From positions 248,001-312,000 of the forward strand of contig NZ_JAODUA010000006.1 of assembly GCF_025399895.1 (NCBI RefSeq): DNA of 64,000 nucleotides, written 5' to 3'. This document shows positions 1-6,754 of the stretch, piece by piece (positions within the stretch are counted from its first letter, which is position 1; every line of letters starts with the position of its first letter). The position numbers and the translations under genes were made by a program. The stretch comes from Streptomyces sp. ASQP_92. GTDB taxonomy: Bacteria; Actinomycetota; Actinomycetes; Streptomycetales; Streptomycetaceae. The notes beneath the pieces are model-generated. The model was not told the origin of the DNA. It saw only the letters and a program-made list of their open reading frames with translations, and ran no database searches.

Positions 1-912
1 GTCGTGGCGATCGTGGCGGCGCTCATGCTCGTACCGGACACGCATCAGTCGACGTCGTTCGTCTTCACGCGCTTCGTGAACGAGACCGGCTTCACCAACA
101 GCGTGTACGTGGTCCTGATCGGCCTGTTGATGGCGCAGTACACCTTCACCGGGTACGACGCCTCCGCGCACATGACGGAGGAGACGCACGACGCGTCGAC
201 GGCCGGCCCGCGCGGCATCGTCCGCTCCATCTGGACCTCCTGGATAGCGGGCTTCGTCCTCCTGCTCGGCTTCACGTACGCGATCGGCTCGTACGACACC
301 CAGCTCAACTCGGACACGGGCGCGCCGCCGGCCCAGATCCTCCTGGACTCCCTCGGCGAGACCGGCGGGAAGCTGCTCCTGCTGGTGGTGATCGGCGCCC
401 AGCTCTTCTGCGGGATGGCCTCCGTGACGGCCAACTCCCGCATGATCTACGCCTTTTCGCGCGACGGGGCCCTGCCGTTCTCCCGCCTCTGGCACACCGT
501 GAGCCCGCGCACCCGCACCCCGGTCGCGGCGGTCTGGCTGGCCGCGATCGCAGCGCTCGTCCTCGGTCTGCCGTACCTCATCAACGTGACGGCGTACGCG
601 GCCGTGACGTCGATCGCGGTGATCGGCCTCTACATCGCGTACGTCATCCCGACCCTGCTGCGCCTGTTCCGCGGCGACGACTTCCCCCGGGGCCCCTGGC
701 ACCTGGGCCGCTGGTCCCGCCCGGTGGGCGTCGTCGCGGTGGCCTGGGTGGCGGTCATCACGGTCCTGTTCATGCTGCCCCAACTCTCCCCGGTCACCTG
801 GGAAACCTTCAACTACGCCCCCCTGGCAGTCCTGGCGGTCCTCGGCTTCGCCACGACGTGGTGGCTGGCGTCGGCCCGCCACTGGTTCCTGCGGGGGGCT
901 CGGGGGGAGTAG
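1..912 (+). CDS. APC-superfamily amino-acid permease, C-terminal part (cut by window start)
   Basis: The reading frame is open at the window edge, so the N-terminal half is missing and no start can be given. The visible part of about 303 residues has at least seven strongly hydrophobic segments. It contains the APC-family loop motif GYDASAHMTEET near residue 50 and the GASVTANSR-like segment GMASVTANSRMIYAFSRDG near residue 140. Both are typical of amino-acid/choline/GABA permeases of the inner membrane. The frame ends in TAG, and the gene is followed by about 170 bp containing the promoter of the split tRNA-Lys. The substrate cannot be read from the sequence. Confidence 0.88.
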   Translation, partial: VVAIVAALMLVPDTHQSTSFVFTRFVNETGFTNSVYVVLIGLLMAQYTFTGYDASAHMTEETHDASTAGPRGIVRSIWTSWIAGFVLLLGFTYAIGSYDTQLNSDTGAPPAQILLDSLGETGGKLLLLVVIGAQLFCGMASVTANSRMIYAFSRDGALPFSRLWHTVSPRTRTPVAAVWLAAIAALVLGLPYLINVTAYAAVTSIAVIGLYIAYVIPTLLRLFRGDDFPRGPWHLGRWSRPVGVVAVAWVAVITVLFMLPQLSPVTWETFNYAPLAVLAVLGFATTWWLASARHWFLRGARGE

Positions 913-1030
913 GGGGCGGCTTGGGCTCCGCTTGTGCGGCCTCGGAGCGGCATGGGAATTTCGCCCCGATATATCCGGCTCTGGCGGGACCGGACGGCCA
1001 CCCGCCCGACCCGCGACGGGCCCGACACCC

Positions 1031-1068
1031 GATACCCGATCGGCTGCCGGGCGCCGTCCGGCTATGCT
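1031..1068 (+). promoter_or_regulatory. Promoter of host tRNA-Lys (5' half)
   Basis: A -10-like TATGCT lies at 1063-1068, 17 bp before the tRNA start. Twenty-one bases upstream is GATACCCGATC (1031-1041). The same two elements with the same 21-bp spacing precede the phage tRNA-Lys at 3920-3957, which supports a conserved tRNA promoter. In the lysogen, transcription from here runs into attL and antisense to int. Confidence 0.55.
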
Positions 1069-1085
1069 CGGGGGTGACTCGCCAA

Positions 1086-1125
1086 GGGCCATTAGCTCAA
1101 TTGGCAGAGCAGCGGACTTTTAATC
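1086..1125 (+). pseudogene. Host tRNA-Lys(UUU), 5' half, split by prophage
   Basis: GGGCCAT (1086-1092) is the 5' acceptor strand, followed by a standard D arm and the anticodon stem-loop with TTT. The sequence then leaves tRNA homology at the attL core. The matching 3' half, ending in ATGGCCT plus a discriminator A, lies 38.5 kb away at 39614-39661. Joined at the core, the two halves give a normal tRNA-Lys(UUU). The gene is therefore functional only after excision. Confidence 0.9.
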
Positions 1126-2822
1126 TCATTCTGTCGAATTGCCCCTCGGCCAAGCCGAGTTGAGGAAGTCCCGCCCGTATCGCTCTGACCTGCATGTTCG
1201 GTGACCCGACTGGTAATACCCGGTCGGGTTTTGCCGTGCCGCCGAGCGGCTGGTGAGACCGAGGTGAGACCGGAGGGGCGGGCGCGGTGGCGGGGGACCA
1301 AGTCCGCGACCTTGTCGGCGAGTTCCCGGTCGAGCTCCACAAACAGCGAGGTGTACGTGTCGCCGGCGAGCTTGATCGTGGAGTGCCGAAGGGTGACCTT
1401 CACGGCGAAGATATCGCGGGCCTCGTGGTAGACGAGCGAGGCCGCAACGTGCCGCAGGTCCCGAAGGTTGATCGGCGGTAGATCGGTCTGCCCGAGGATG
1501 CGCTCGAACGTGTTGCTCACCTTCTGCGGGTGCAGCCATGAACCGTCGAGTTCTGTCCAGACCTTCCCGGTCTCGTGCCACACCTTCCCCTGTGCGAGGT
1601 GTGCCTCTTTCTGCGCCTGCTGCCGTGCCTGACGGCGCCGCAGTACGGCCACGCTCGCATAGTCGAGCGAGATCGTGTCCGCGCTGCCCTCGGTCTTGGG
1701 CGGGCTCTCGTAGGGCGTCCAGCCATCGACGACGAGTTCCGACGCGGGCGTGATCGTGGCCTCGTCGAGGTCGAGGTTCGTCCAGTCCTGCCCGACCCCC
1801 TCGCCGCGCCGCAACCCACGGTGGCCCATGACGTGAAAGATCGAGTGGTACAGCTCGTCGTCTTCGTGGGCAGCGTCGTACGCCTCGGCGGCGTCGAGGA
1901 ACTCGCCGTACTGGTCCGGGGTCCACACCATGACGGGGCCCGGGACGAGCCCGGTCTCGCGCCACTGCCTGACGCGAGCCTCTGTCCAGAGCAGGGGCTT
2001 AGGGCGCGGCGCTGCGGTGAGCTCGACATACTTCGCCGGATTAAAGGTGATGATCTGTTGCACGATCGCCCAGTTCAGGGCAGCGCGGAGCGTCCGGCGA
2101 ATGCTCTGGACTCCGCCGGCGCCGGTCACCTTCCGGAACGGTGGCATCTCGGCGAGCTTCGCTTTCTCGACGGCGATGCGGGCTCGCTCGGCCTCGGTCG
2201 GTCGACCAGGGCGGCTCGCCTTGCAGCGCGCTACCTGCTCGCGCCGTGCCTGGTTCTCGGCGACGGCGACCTCGGCGTGATCCTCGATCGCGTCGAACAG
2301 CTCGGTCATGTCGCCGACGCCGAGCCGGTCGTCGACGACAAGGTGCCCACCGTGCGGCTTGAGGTGAGCGCGTATGTGCGAGCCGTACCCGTTGCGGGTG
2401 GTCGCGCGGAGTGCCTTACGCGCGCGCATGAACTCGTCGAGCATGTCCCCGAGGGTGAGCTCTTCGGTCATGCTCCGCTTGGACCGGATACGCCGCTTGA
2501 CCTCGTCGGCGGTCGGGATCTCGGACTTGTCGGCGGAAACCTTGGCGAGCAGGTCGCCGAGCGCCTGCTGCGCGCGGGCGTCGTTCTCCCCCGGGATGGC
2601 GAGCAGAGCGCGCACCTTGTCGAGGTCGCCCTGCGCTTCCTTCTGTGCGGAGTAGCTACCACGGCGGAAAGATCGACGGGTGCCCTCTGCGTCGGTCGGT
2701 AGCTCCTGCTTGACGTTCCAAGAGCCGTGGCGCTTGTTCTTCAACTTGGGGCACGACGCGCCGTACTGCTGGCGAGTACCGGGGATGCGGCAAGCGCAGC
2801 GTCTGTAGGTAGAGCCTTTCAC
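1092..2822 (-). CDS. int: Tyrosine site-specific integrase
   Basis: This protein of 576 residues catalyses phage integration and excision. The N-terminus carries a CxC...C arm-binding segment common in Streptomyces integrases, then a SAM-like core-binding region and the catalytic domain. Visible catalytic residues are Arg338 in GLRRGE, Arg457 in LRDLRH, His480 in LRHST and Tyr490 in DTYTSL. The first position of the HxxR motif is Arg454 instead of His. I chose GTG at 2822 because AGGAGGGGG precedes it and its GTGA overlaps the upstream gene's stop. An in-frame extension upstream lacks a ribosome site. The last residues are encoded by the attL core and host tRNA sequence. About 60 residues of low-complexity tail follow the conserved domain. 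Confidence 0.95.
   Translation of the reverse strand: MKGSTYRRCACRIPGTRQQYGASCPKLKNKRHGSWNVKQELPTDAEGTRRSFRRGSYSAQKEAQGDLDKVRALLAIPGENDARAQQALGDLLAKVSADKSEIPTADEVKRRIRSKRSMTEELTLGDMLDEFMRARKALRATTRNGYGSHIRAHLKPHGGHLVVDDRLGVGDMTELFDAIEDHAEVAVAENQARREQVARCKASRPGRPTEAERARIAVEKAKLAEMPPFRKVTGAGGVQSIRRTLRAALNWAIVQQIITFNPAKYVELTAAPRPKPLLWTEARVRQWRETGLVPGPVMVWTPDQYGEFLDAAEAYDAAHEDDELYHSIFHVMGHRGLRRGEGVGQDWTNLDLDEATITPASELVVDGWTPYESPPKTEGSADTISLDYASVAVLRRRQARQQAQKEAHLAQGKVWHETGKVWTELDGSWLHPQKVSNTFERILGQTDLPPINLRDLRHVAASLVYHEARDIFAVKVTLRHSTIKLAGDTYTSLFVELDRELADKVADLVPRHRARPSGLTSVSPAARRHGKTRPGITSRVTEHAGQSDTGGTSSTRLGRGAIRQNEIKSPLLCQLS
1113..1125 (+). other. attL: attL core (13 bp)
   Basis: CGGACTTTTAATC is identical to the attR core at 39614-39626. 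It covers the anticodon loop and part of the stem of tRNA-Lys(UUU), the usual crossover region for tyrosine integrases. The identity is unusually short for a tRNA-targeting phage, because the element does not carry a copy of the tRNA 3' end next to its core. Confidence 0.88.
1204..1232 (+). terminator. Plus-strand intrinsic terminator just inside attL
   Basis: ACCCGAC (1204-1210) pairs with GTCGGGT (1223-1229) and is followed by TTTT. It faces transcripts that start at the host tRNA promoter and enter the prophage antisense to int. It lies within the int coding sequence. Confidence 0.5.
1252..1272 (+). repeat. Left arm-type integrase sites (2 copies)
   Basis: GGTGAGACCG occurs at 1252-1261 and 1263-1272, an 11-bp period. 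The same motif recurs near attR at 39458-39500. Repeats on both sides of the core at this distance are what arm-type sites of a tyrosine integrase look like. The function is inferred. Confidence 0.6.
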
Positions 2823-3556
2823 TCGTCCCCCTCCTGGTTCGTGGTGAGCGCCTCGGGGGCGTGGACCATGTCGAGTGCGGTCATGTCGCCGATCCACTCG
2901 CGTTGCAGGGTGGGGACGGCGAGACCCGCGCGGGTCATGTCGTTGATGACGTGGGCGAGGTCGTCGAGTCGTTCGACGTACTCGCGGTGGTACTCGGGCA
3001 CGCCCTTGGGGTCGGCTCGCGGATCGGTCTTGGCGTTCTCCGTGAGGCGGTGCGCCTTGGTGACGGCGAGACGGCGCCGGTCAAACTCGGGGTACAGCGA
3101 TGCCGGATAGGCAGCGGCGCCCCACGCGGCAGACCACTTCGGCCCATGGCCACCGATGGGGCGGGGGTCGGCGTAGTGGCGCCCGTCGACAGGGCCGGCC
3201 AGCGTCGGAGTCTCTTCCCCGGTGAACCACTTCCACACCGTGTACGGGTCGCGCGGCTCGGCTGCGGGAACCGTGGGAACGGTGTCTTCGCCCCCCAGGG
3301 GAAGAGCCAGGAGAAGCGGGGGGACCGCAAGGGCGAGGCCGAGCACGAGCAGCTCGTCGACGCTGACCTCGCGGCGGCGTTTGCCTTCCTTGTTTCGCCG
3401 CCCGGTCTCAATGTTGGTGATCGCTGCATAGGTCAGATCAGGTGCGCCGAGGCGTGCGCATTCCTCGGCGAGCTGCTCGCGGGTGAGCCCGAGCCGTGCG
3501 CGGTGCTTGCGCATCTGCTCGGCGACGACGTCGCTCTGCGTTCCGTGATGATGCAT
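2819..3556 (-). CDS. XRE-family regulator next to integrase
   Basis: This protein of 245 residues has an N-terminal XRE helix-turn-helix (about residues 12-60, with LTREQLAEECARLG and ITNIETGRR). A hydrophobic stretch (LALAVPPLLLALPLGG) and a C-terminal region of unknown fold follow. This layout is common for regulators beside integrases in Streptomyces prophages, so it probably controls int/xis or lysogeny. I chose ATG 3556, at the end of the divergent promoter region; the in-frame extension upstream would cross the operator. Its TGA overlaps the int GTG, which suggests translational coupling. Confidence 0.8.
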   Translation of the reverse strand: MHHHGTQSDVVAEQMRKHRARLGLTREQLAEECARLGAPDLTYAAITNIETGRRNKEGKRRREVSVDELLVLGLALAVPPLLLALPLGGEDTVPTVPAAEPRDPYTVWKWFTGEETPTLAGPVDGRHYADPRPIGGHGPKWSAAWGAAAYPASLYPEFDRRRLAVTKAHRLTENAKTDPRADPKGVPEYHREYVERLDDLAHVINDMTRAGLAVPTLQREWIGDMTALDMVHAPEALTTNQEGDE

Positions 3557-3637
3557 ATCGACACAGTAGCAATTCATATTGCACCGTGTCACGTGGTCTG
3601 GGTACGTTGGATCTCCGCTGACATAAAGGGGTGGACC
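3557..3637. promoter_or_regulatory. Divergent control region between XRE regulator and xis-like gene
   Basis: GCAAT (3569-3573) and ATTGC (3578-3582) form an inverted repeat, flanked by ACAC (3561-3564) and GTGT (3586-3589). This is a likely operator for the XRE protein. The A+T-rich centre stands out from the surroundings. Confidence 0.5.
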
Positions 3638-3886
3638 ATGACGCAGACCGACCAGGAGATGACCCACGAGGAACTCATGACCCTTCCGGTAGTCGTCCCA
3701 CTGGAGACGGCGAACCGGGCACTCGGCATCGGCCGAACCCGTGGATATGACATGGCCAAGCGGGAGGCGTACCCGGTTCGGGTCCTGCGGCACGGCCGGC
3801 GCTACACCGTGTCGCGCTACGACCTGCACAGGCACCTCGGCGTCGTGCGTGAGGGAGACGCGCACGGCCGAGCTGACGCCGCGTAA
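3638..3886 (+). CDS. Excisionase-like small DNA-binding protein
   Basis: This basic protein of 82 residues has the segment VVPLETANRALGIGRTRGYDMAKREAYPVRVLRHGRRYTVSRYDL, a winged-helix/MerR-like excisionase fold found in actinobacterial elements. Such proteins bind attP arms and favour excision. It starts at ATG 3638 behind AAAGGGGTGG and is transcribed away from the integrase operon. It could instead be a small transcriptional regulator. Confidence 0.72.
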   Translation: MTQTDQEMTHEELMTLPVVVPLETANRALGIGRTRGYDMAKREAYPVRVLRHGRRYTVSRYDLHRHLGVVREGDAHGRADAA

Positions 3887-3919
3887 GGTCGTCGTGTTCC
3901 CCGACGTGACGCGGCCGGA

Positions 3920-3957
3920 GATACCCGATCACAGCCCGGGGATGCGCCCGCTATGCT
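3920..3957 (+). promoter_or_regulatory. Promoter of phage tRNA-Lys
   Basis: GATACCCGATC (3920-3930) and TATGCT (3952-3957) are separated by 21 bp, exactly as in the host tRNA-Lys promoter at 1031-1068. The spacers between them differ. Confidence 0.6.
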
Positions 3958-3966
3958 GGGCGCGGC

Positions 3967-4042
3967 GGGCCGTTAGCTCAATTGGCAGAGCAGCAGACTT
4001 TTAATCTGACGGTTGCGGGTTCAAGTCCCGCACGGCCTACCA
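3967..4042 (+). tRNA. Phage-encoded tRNA-Lys(UUU), complete with CCA
   Basis: GGGCCGT pairs with ACGGCCT. The D arm, a 7-nt anticodon loop CTTTTAA (anticodon UUU), a 5-nt variable loop, the TTCAAGT T-loop and an encoded CCA are all present. One pair at the top of the anticodon stem (27-43) is G-A. It differs from the split host copy in the acceptor and T stems, and the host copy does not encode CCA. It is followed by a GC-rich hairpin. In the lysogen it can replace the interrupted host gene. Confidence 0.95.
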
Positions 4043-4044
4043 AT

Positions 4045-4081
4045 GCCGAGCCCCGTTCTCGATCAGAGAGCGGGGCTCGGC
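4045..4081 (+). terminator. Hairpin downstream of phage tRNA
   Basis: GCCGAGCCCCG (4045-4055) pairs perfectly with CGGGGCTCGGC (4071-4081), starting 3 bp after the tRNA. No U run follows. It is probably the tRNA terminator or processing boundary. Confidence 0.6.
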
Positions 4082-4098
4082 CCATGTGTGGCGCACAA

Positions 4099-4134
4099 CG
4101 GCCCCGGATTCTGCCGCAAGGCAGACCGGGGCCG
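4099..4134. terminator. Long GC-rich hairpin between tRNA and RiPP operon
   Basis: CGGCCCCGG (4099-4107) pairs with CCGGGGCCG (4126-4134), with an inner TCTGCC/GGCAGA stem. It lies between convergent units, so it may act in both directions. Confidence 0.55.
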
Positions 4135-4226
4135 CTGCGTTCCGGCTTGCTGGTTCATGCGAAGGAACGGCAAGCGGAATAATCGAACTCTAGTTCCCAT
4201 CGGTTCGGGATGCGACCTACGCAGGC

Positions 4227-4256
4227 CCCCGCGCGTCGACAGGAACCTGCGCGGGG
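4227..4256 (-). terminator. Hairpin just after the methyltransferase stop
   Basis: CCCCGCGC (4227-4234) pairs with GCGCGGGG (4249-4256). On the minus strand it begins 5 bp after the tgmC-like stop codon and is a likely end of the graspetide operon transcript. Confidence 0.5.
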
Positions 4257-4260
4257 CGCC

Positions 4261-5421
4261 CTAGATCGGCAGTGCCCAGCTAGGCCCGTGCGGCACACGG
4301 AGCCAGACCGTTTGCGCATCCGGCGTGATGGTCATCCCGAACTCAGACACATGCGGCGAGCCGTGGCTCTGCCACGTGGCGACCGAATCCTCGACCTTGT
4401 CCCACAGCCTGAACGGTCCGCGCTGGACCACGGTCCACCCCTCGCCATCGTCGGCCACACGGACCCGTGCCTGCGACCCGGTGGCCACATCGAGCAGCAC
4501 CTGCTCGGCACCCGCGCCGAGGTGTTCAGCCGAGGGCGCGGCGAGCTGGGCGACGAACCGGCCGGTCCAGTCGTCGAGCAGGGCGGGGTCGATCCGGCTT
4601 GGACGCTCGTCCCCGGGGAGCAGCTCGAACGGCCCGTGCGGTGGGTGGTTGTGAGGGCGGGCGATCATGAACGAGGTGTAGCCGGGCAGGAAGCGACCCC
4701 GTGCGGCGCCGTTCTCCTTGACCGTGAGGCGGACGAGTCCGTACGCGGCGCCCCAGCCCGAGAGGGTGACGAGCAGCGTGCCCCCGGGGGCGAGCTGCTG
4801 TAGCAGCCCGTACGGGACGTGCCGCATCGAACAGAACGCGATCACGATGTCGTACGGGGCTCGGTCGGGGTAGCCGCGCAGTCCGTCGGCGGTGACGAGG
4901 GTCGGCGCGTAGCCGGCTTCCCCGAGAGCCTTACGAGCACGCTCTGCCGCATCGGTATCTGTCTCGACCGATGTCACGTTCTCCTCGCCGGCGATCTCGC
5001 AGGCGTAGGCGGTCGAGAGGCCCGTTCCTGTGCCGATGATGAGGACGCGCTTACCGCGGGCGACGCCTGCCTGTTCGAGCATCCACAGCACGACCCCGGG
5101 CAGGGTCGAGGACGAGGTCGGGCTGCCCCCGGTGACGGGGCCGGCTGCGTCTTCGGCGAGCACGCCGTCGATCTGAGTTACCCAAGTCTGATTCTGGTAC
5201 GTGAGGTGCAGCCACTCGTCGGCCGGAGTGTCGTCGCGGCGGGTGGGTGTCCAGACCGTGACGCCGGGGGGCTTGCTCGGCCTGTAGATCGCGCTGCCGA
5301 GAAACACCTCGCGGGGGACGGTTTCAGCCGCGCGGCGTACTTCGGGGTCGTGCAGCACGTCCTCGTCGACGAGCTGCTCGACGAGCCGGCGGCGTAGCTC
5401 GGAGGCGGTTACCTGGGTCAT
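4261..5421 (-). CDS. tgmC: PIMT-like methyltransferase of a graspetide cluster (TgmC type)
   Basis: This protein of 386 residues belongs to the protein-L-isoaspartate O-methyltransferase family that accompanies ATP-grasp RiPP ligases (TIGR04188-like). The SAM-binding motif I VLIIGTGTGLSTA is at 126-138, the acidic ribose residue follows in SVETDTD, and the substrate-loop SSSTLP is near 103. The C-terminal extension of about 150 residues beyond a plain PIMT is typical of this subfamily. In characterised relatives (fuscimiditide-type) the enzyme methylates an Asp side chain of the ester-cyclised peptide, which then closes to an aspartimide. ATG 5421 overlaps the TGA of the ATP-grasp gene (ATGA), so expression is coupled. 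It is the last gene of the operon. Confidence 0.88.
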   Translation of the reverse strand: MTQVTASELRRRLVEQLVDEDVLHDPEVRRAAETVPREVFLGSAIYRPSKPPGVTVWTPTRRDDTPADEWLHLTYQNQTWVTQIDGVLAEDAAGPVTGGSPTSSSTLPGVVLWMLEQAGVARGKRVLIIGTGTGLSTAYACEIAGEENVTSVETDTDAAERARKALGEAGYAPTLVTADGLRGYPDRAPYDIVIAFCSMRHVPYGLLQQLAPGGTLLVTLSGWGAAYGLVRLTVKENGAARGRFLPGYTSFMIARPHNHPPHGPFELLPGDERPSRIDPALLDDWTGRFVAQLAAPSAEHLGAGAEQVLLDVATGSQARVRVADDGEGWTVVQRGPFRLWDKVEDSVATWQSHGSPHVSEFGMTITPDAQTVWLRVPHGPSWALPI

Positions 5422-6383
5422 GCGGTGTCGCCCTTCTGGAGGGTGTCGGCGAGCGCGCTCGCGATGGCGCGGGTGGTGCCCTCGTCGACGAACGCCCATT
5501 GCCCGTTGGGGTTGCATTCGAGGAACCACCATCGGCCGTCCGCGTCGAGGGCGAAGTCGAAAGCGCCGTAGTGGAGCCCGAACGTATGAAGGAAGGCGCG
5601 CGCGGCGTCGCGCACAGGGTCGGGCACGGGGATGGGTGAGCAGGTGATCAGGCTTTGGTCCTGGCGCCAGTCGAGATGATCGCCGTCGGTGTCGATACGG
5701 CTCGCGAACGCTTCACCCCCGACCATGGCGAGGCGGATGTCGGCGACCTTCGGCACGCAGGCTTGGAAGAGATGCGGGCACAGTGCGATCGAGTCGTCGA
5801 GTTCGTCCGCCTGGACCGTGCGCACCCAGACGGTTCGGTTCCGGCCGTCGTCGCACGCGAGGTGTACCCGGTGTACGGGTTTGTAGATCACTGTCCCGTG
5901 CTCGGCCGCGAACTTGACCGCGTCCGCCGGCACGTCCGTAATCAGGGTGTCGGGAAGCGTGAACCCCAAGCGTGCCGCAGTGGCGAGCTGGAGCACCTTG
6001 TTCTCGGCATCACGGTTCCGCGCAGGGTGGTTGACGTAGAGGGCCCCCGGAAGCGCGTGCAGAACTCCCATGTAGCCACGGCGCGACTGCTCGATCGCGA
6101 ACTGCTGCTCGGCGGTCTCTGCCTCCTGCGGGTTACCGAAAGGGGTCGGCCGTCGCCAGTAAACGGAGCGCACGCCGGACAGTTCAAGGTGTCGGGTCGA
6201 CGTGGTGACGTCTCCGGTGAAGACGCCTCGTTCGATCCGGGCACTCATGTTGGCGATGTGAGGGAAGTCGGCGGAGGGGTCGAGCCGTACGACCGGAACG
6301 CCCCGGTCGTACAACTCTTCCACCACCAGATCCGCCGTAACGTCACCAAGCGAGGTGACGACGAGAACCGGTGAATCGAGCAT
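5418..6383 (-). CDS. tgmB: ATP-grasp ligase of graspetide (omega-ester peptide) biosynthesis (TgmB type)
   Basis: This protein of 321 residues is an MvdD/TgmB-like ATP-grasp ligase that uses ATP to activate Asp/Glu side chains of the precursor and form esters or amides with Ser/Thr/Lys. The N-terminal pre-ATP-grasp domain has VLVVTSLGD at residues 6-14 and VYWRRPTPF near 75. The ATP-grasp C-terminal signature FDFALDADGRWWFLECNPNGQW lies near 283-304, with the metal-binding Glu and Asn in ECNPNG. It starts at ATG 6383, one base after the precursor stop, and overlaps the next gene by ATGA. The length matches the family. Confidence 0.93.
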   Translation of the reverse strand: MLDSPVLVVTSLGDVTADLVVEELYDRGVPVVRLDPSADFPHIANMSARIERGVFTGDVTTSTRHLELSGVRSVYWRRPTPFGNPQEAETAEQQFAIEQSRRGYMGVLHALPGALYVNHPARNRDAENKVLQLATAARLGFTLPDTLITDVPADAVKFAAEHGTVIYKPVHRVHLACDDGRNRTVWVRTVQADELDDSIALCPHLFQACVPKVADIRLAMVGGEAFASRIDTDGDHLDWRQDQSLITCSPIPVPDPVRDAARAFLHTFGLHYGAFDFALDADGRWWFLECNPNGQWAFVDEGTTRAIASALADTLQKGDTA

Positions 6384-6384
6384 G

Positions 6385-6651
6385 TCAGTCCGAGTCGCTG
6401 TCGTCCGTGAGGTCTTCGTCCGAGGGCGGGGGCGGGTTGGGACCGCCACCGTCGGACGATGTGGAGGTCTGGTTGGCGGTCGTCGTTCCCGTGCCATGCC
6501 CGGCCATCTCAATGCGGTTCCCGTCCGCGTCGAGGTATCGGGTCACTTGCGTCTCGGGATCTATCTCCGTCCGGGCATAGGGCACCGGAGTGACGTCCGG
6601 GTACAGCGCCAATCGCTGTACGCCCCAGGGTGCCGCCGTGGAAGTGGACAT
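6385..6651 (-). CDS. tgmA: Graspetide precursor peptide (TgmA-type, ATP-grasp target RiPP)
   Basis: This precursor of 88 residues starts at ATG 6651 with GAAGGAGAAAC upstream. The conserved leader features of TIGR04186-type precursors are visible: APWGVQRL (7-14), PYA (24-26), then RYLDADGNRIE (38-48) and GHGTGTTT (51-58). The C-terminal core is rich in Thr/Ser followed by Gly/Pro and a tail alternating Ser/Thr with Asp/Glu (last 12 residues SDEDLTDDSDSD). It contains no Cys or Lys, so side-chain esters are the expected crosslinks. The gene is directly followed by its ligase. No protease gene lies alongside. Confidence 0.92.
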   Translation of the reverse strand: MSTSTAAPWGVQRLALYPDVTPVPYARTEIDPETQVTRYLDADGNRIEMAGHGTGTTTANQTSTSSDGGGPNPPPPSDEDLTDDSDSD

Positions 6652-6754
6652 GTTTCTCCTTCGAGGTCGATGTCGCTCGGGTGGTGCAGTCCGCCCTCGC
6701 GCGGTGGCACGGGCGGAGGTCTGTTGGAGGCGTACGGAACTGCTACGGAATCCC

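Noticed and set aside
1575..2702. Long plus-strand ORF (375 codons) opposite the integrase
   Set aside because: It is the antisense of a well-supported integrase gene, has no family features and no ribosome site; long antisense frames are common in high-G+C DNA.
2861..3886. Plus-strand ORF covering the XRE regulator and the xis-like gene
   Set aside because: Only its last 82 codons, from ATG 3638, look real; the rest is antisense to the regulator.
1113..4042. Two nested elements, with a second att site in the phage tRNA
   Set aside because: The tRNA at 3967-4042 is intact, its anticodon region differs from the core (CAGAC, not CGGAC), and one prophage with a single pair of cores explains everything.
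4210..4803. Plus-strand ORF near the end of the methyltransferase
   Set aside because: Antisense to the TgmC-type gene; composition is that of a shadow frame.
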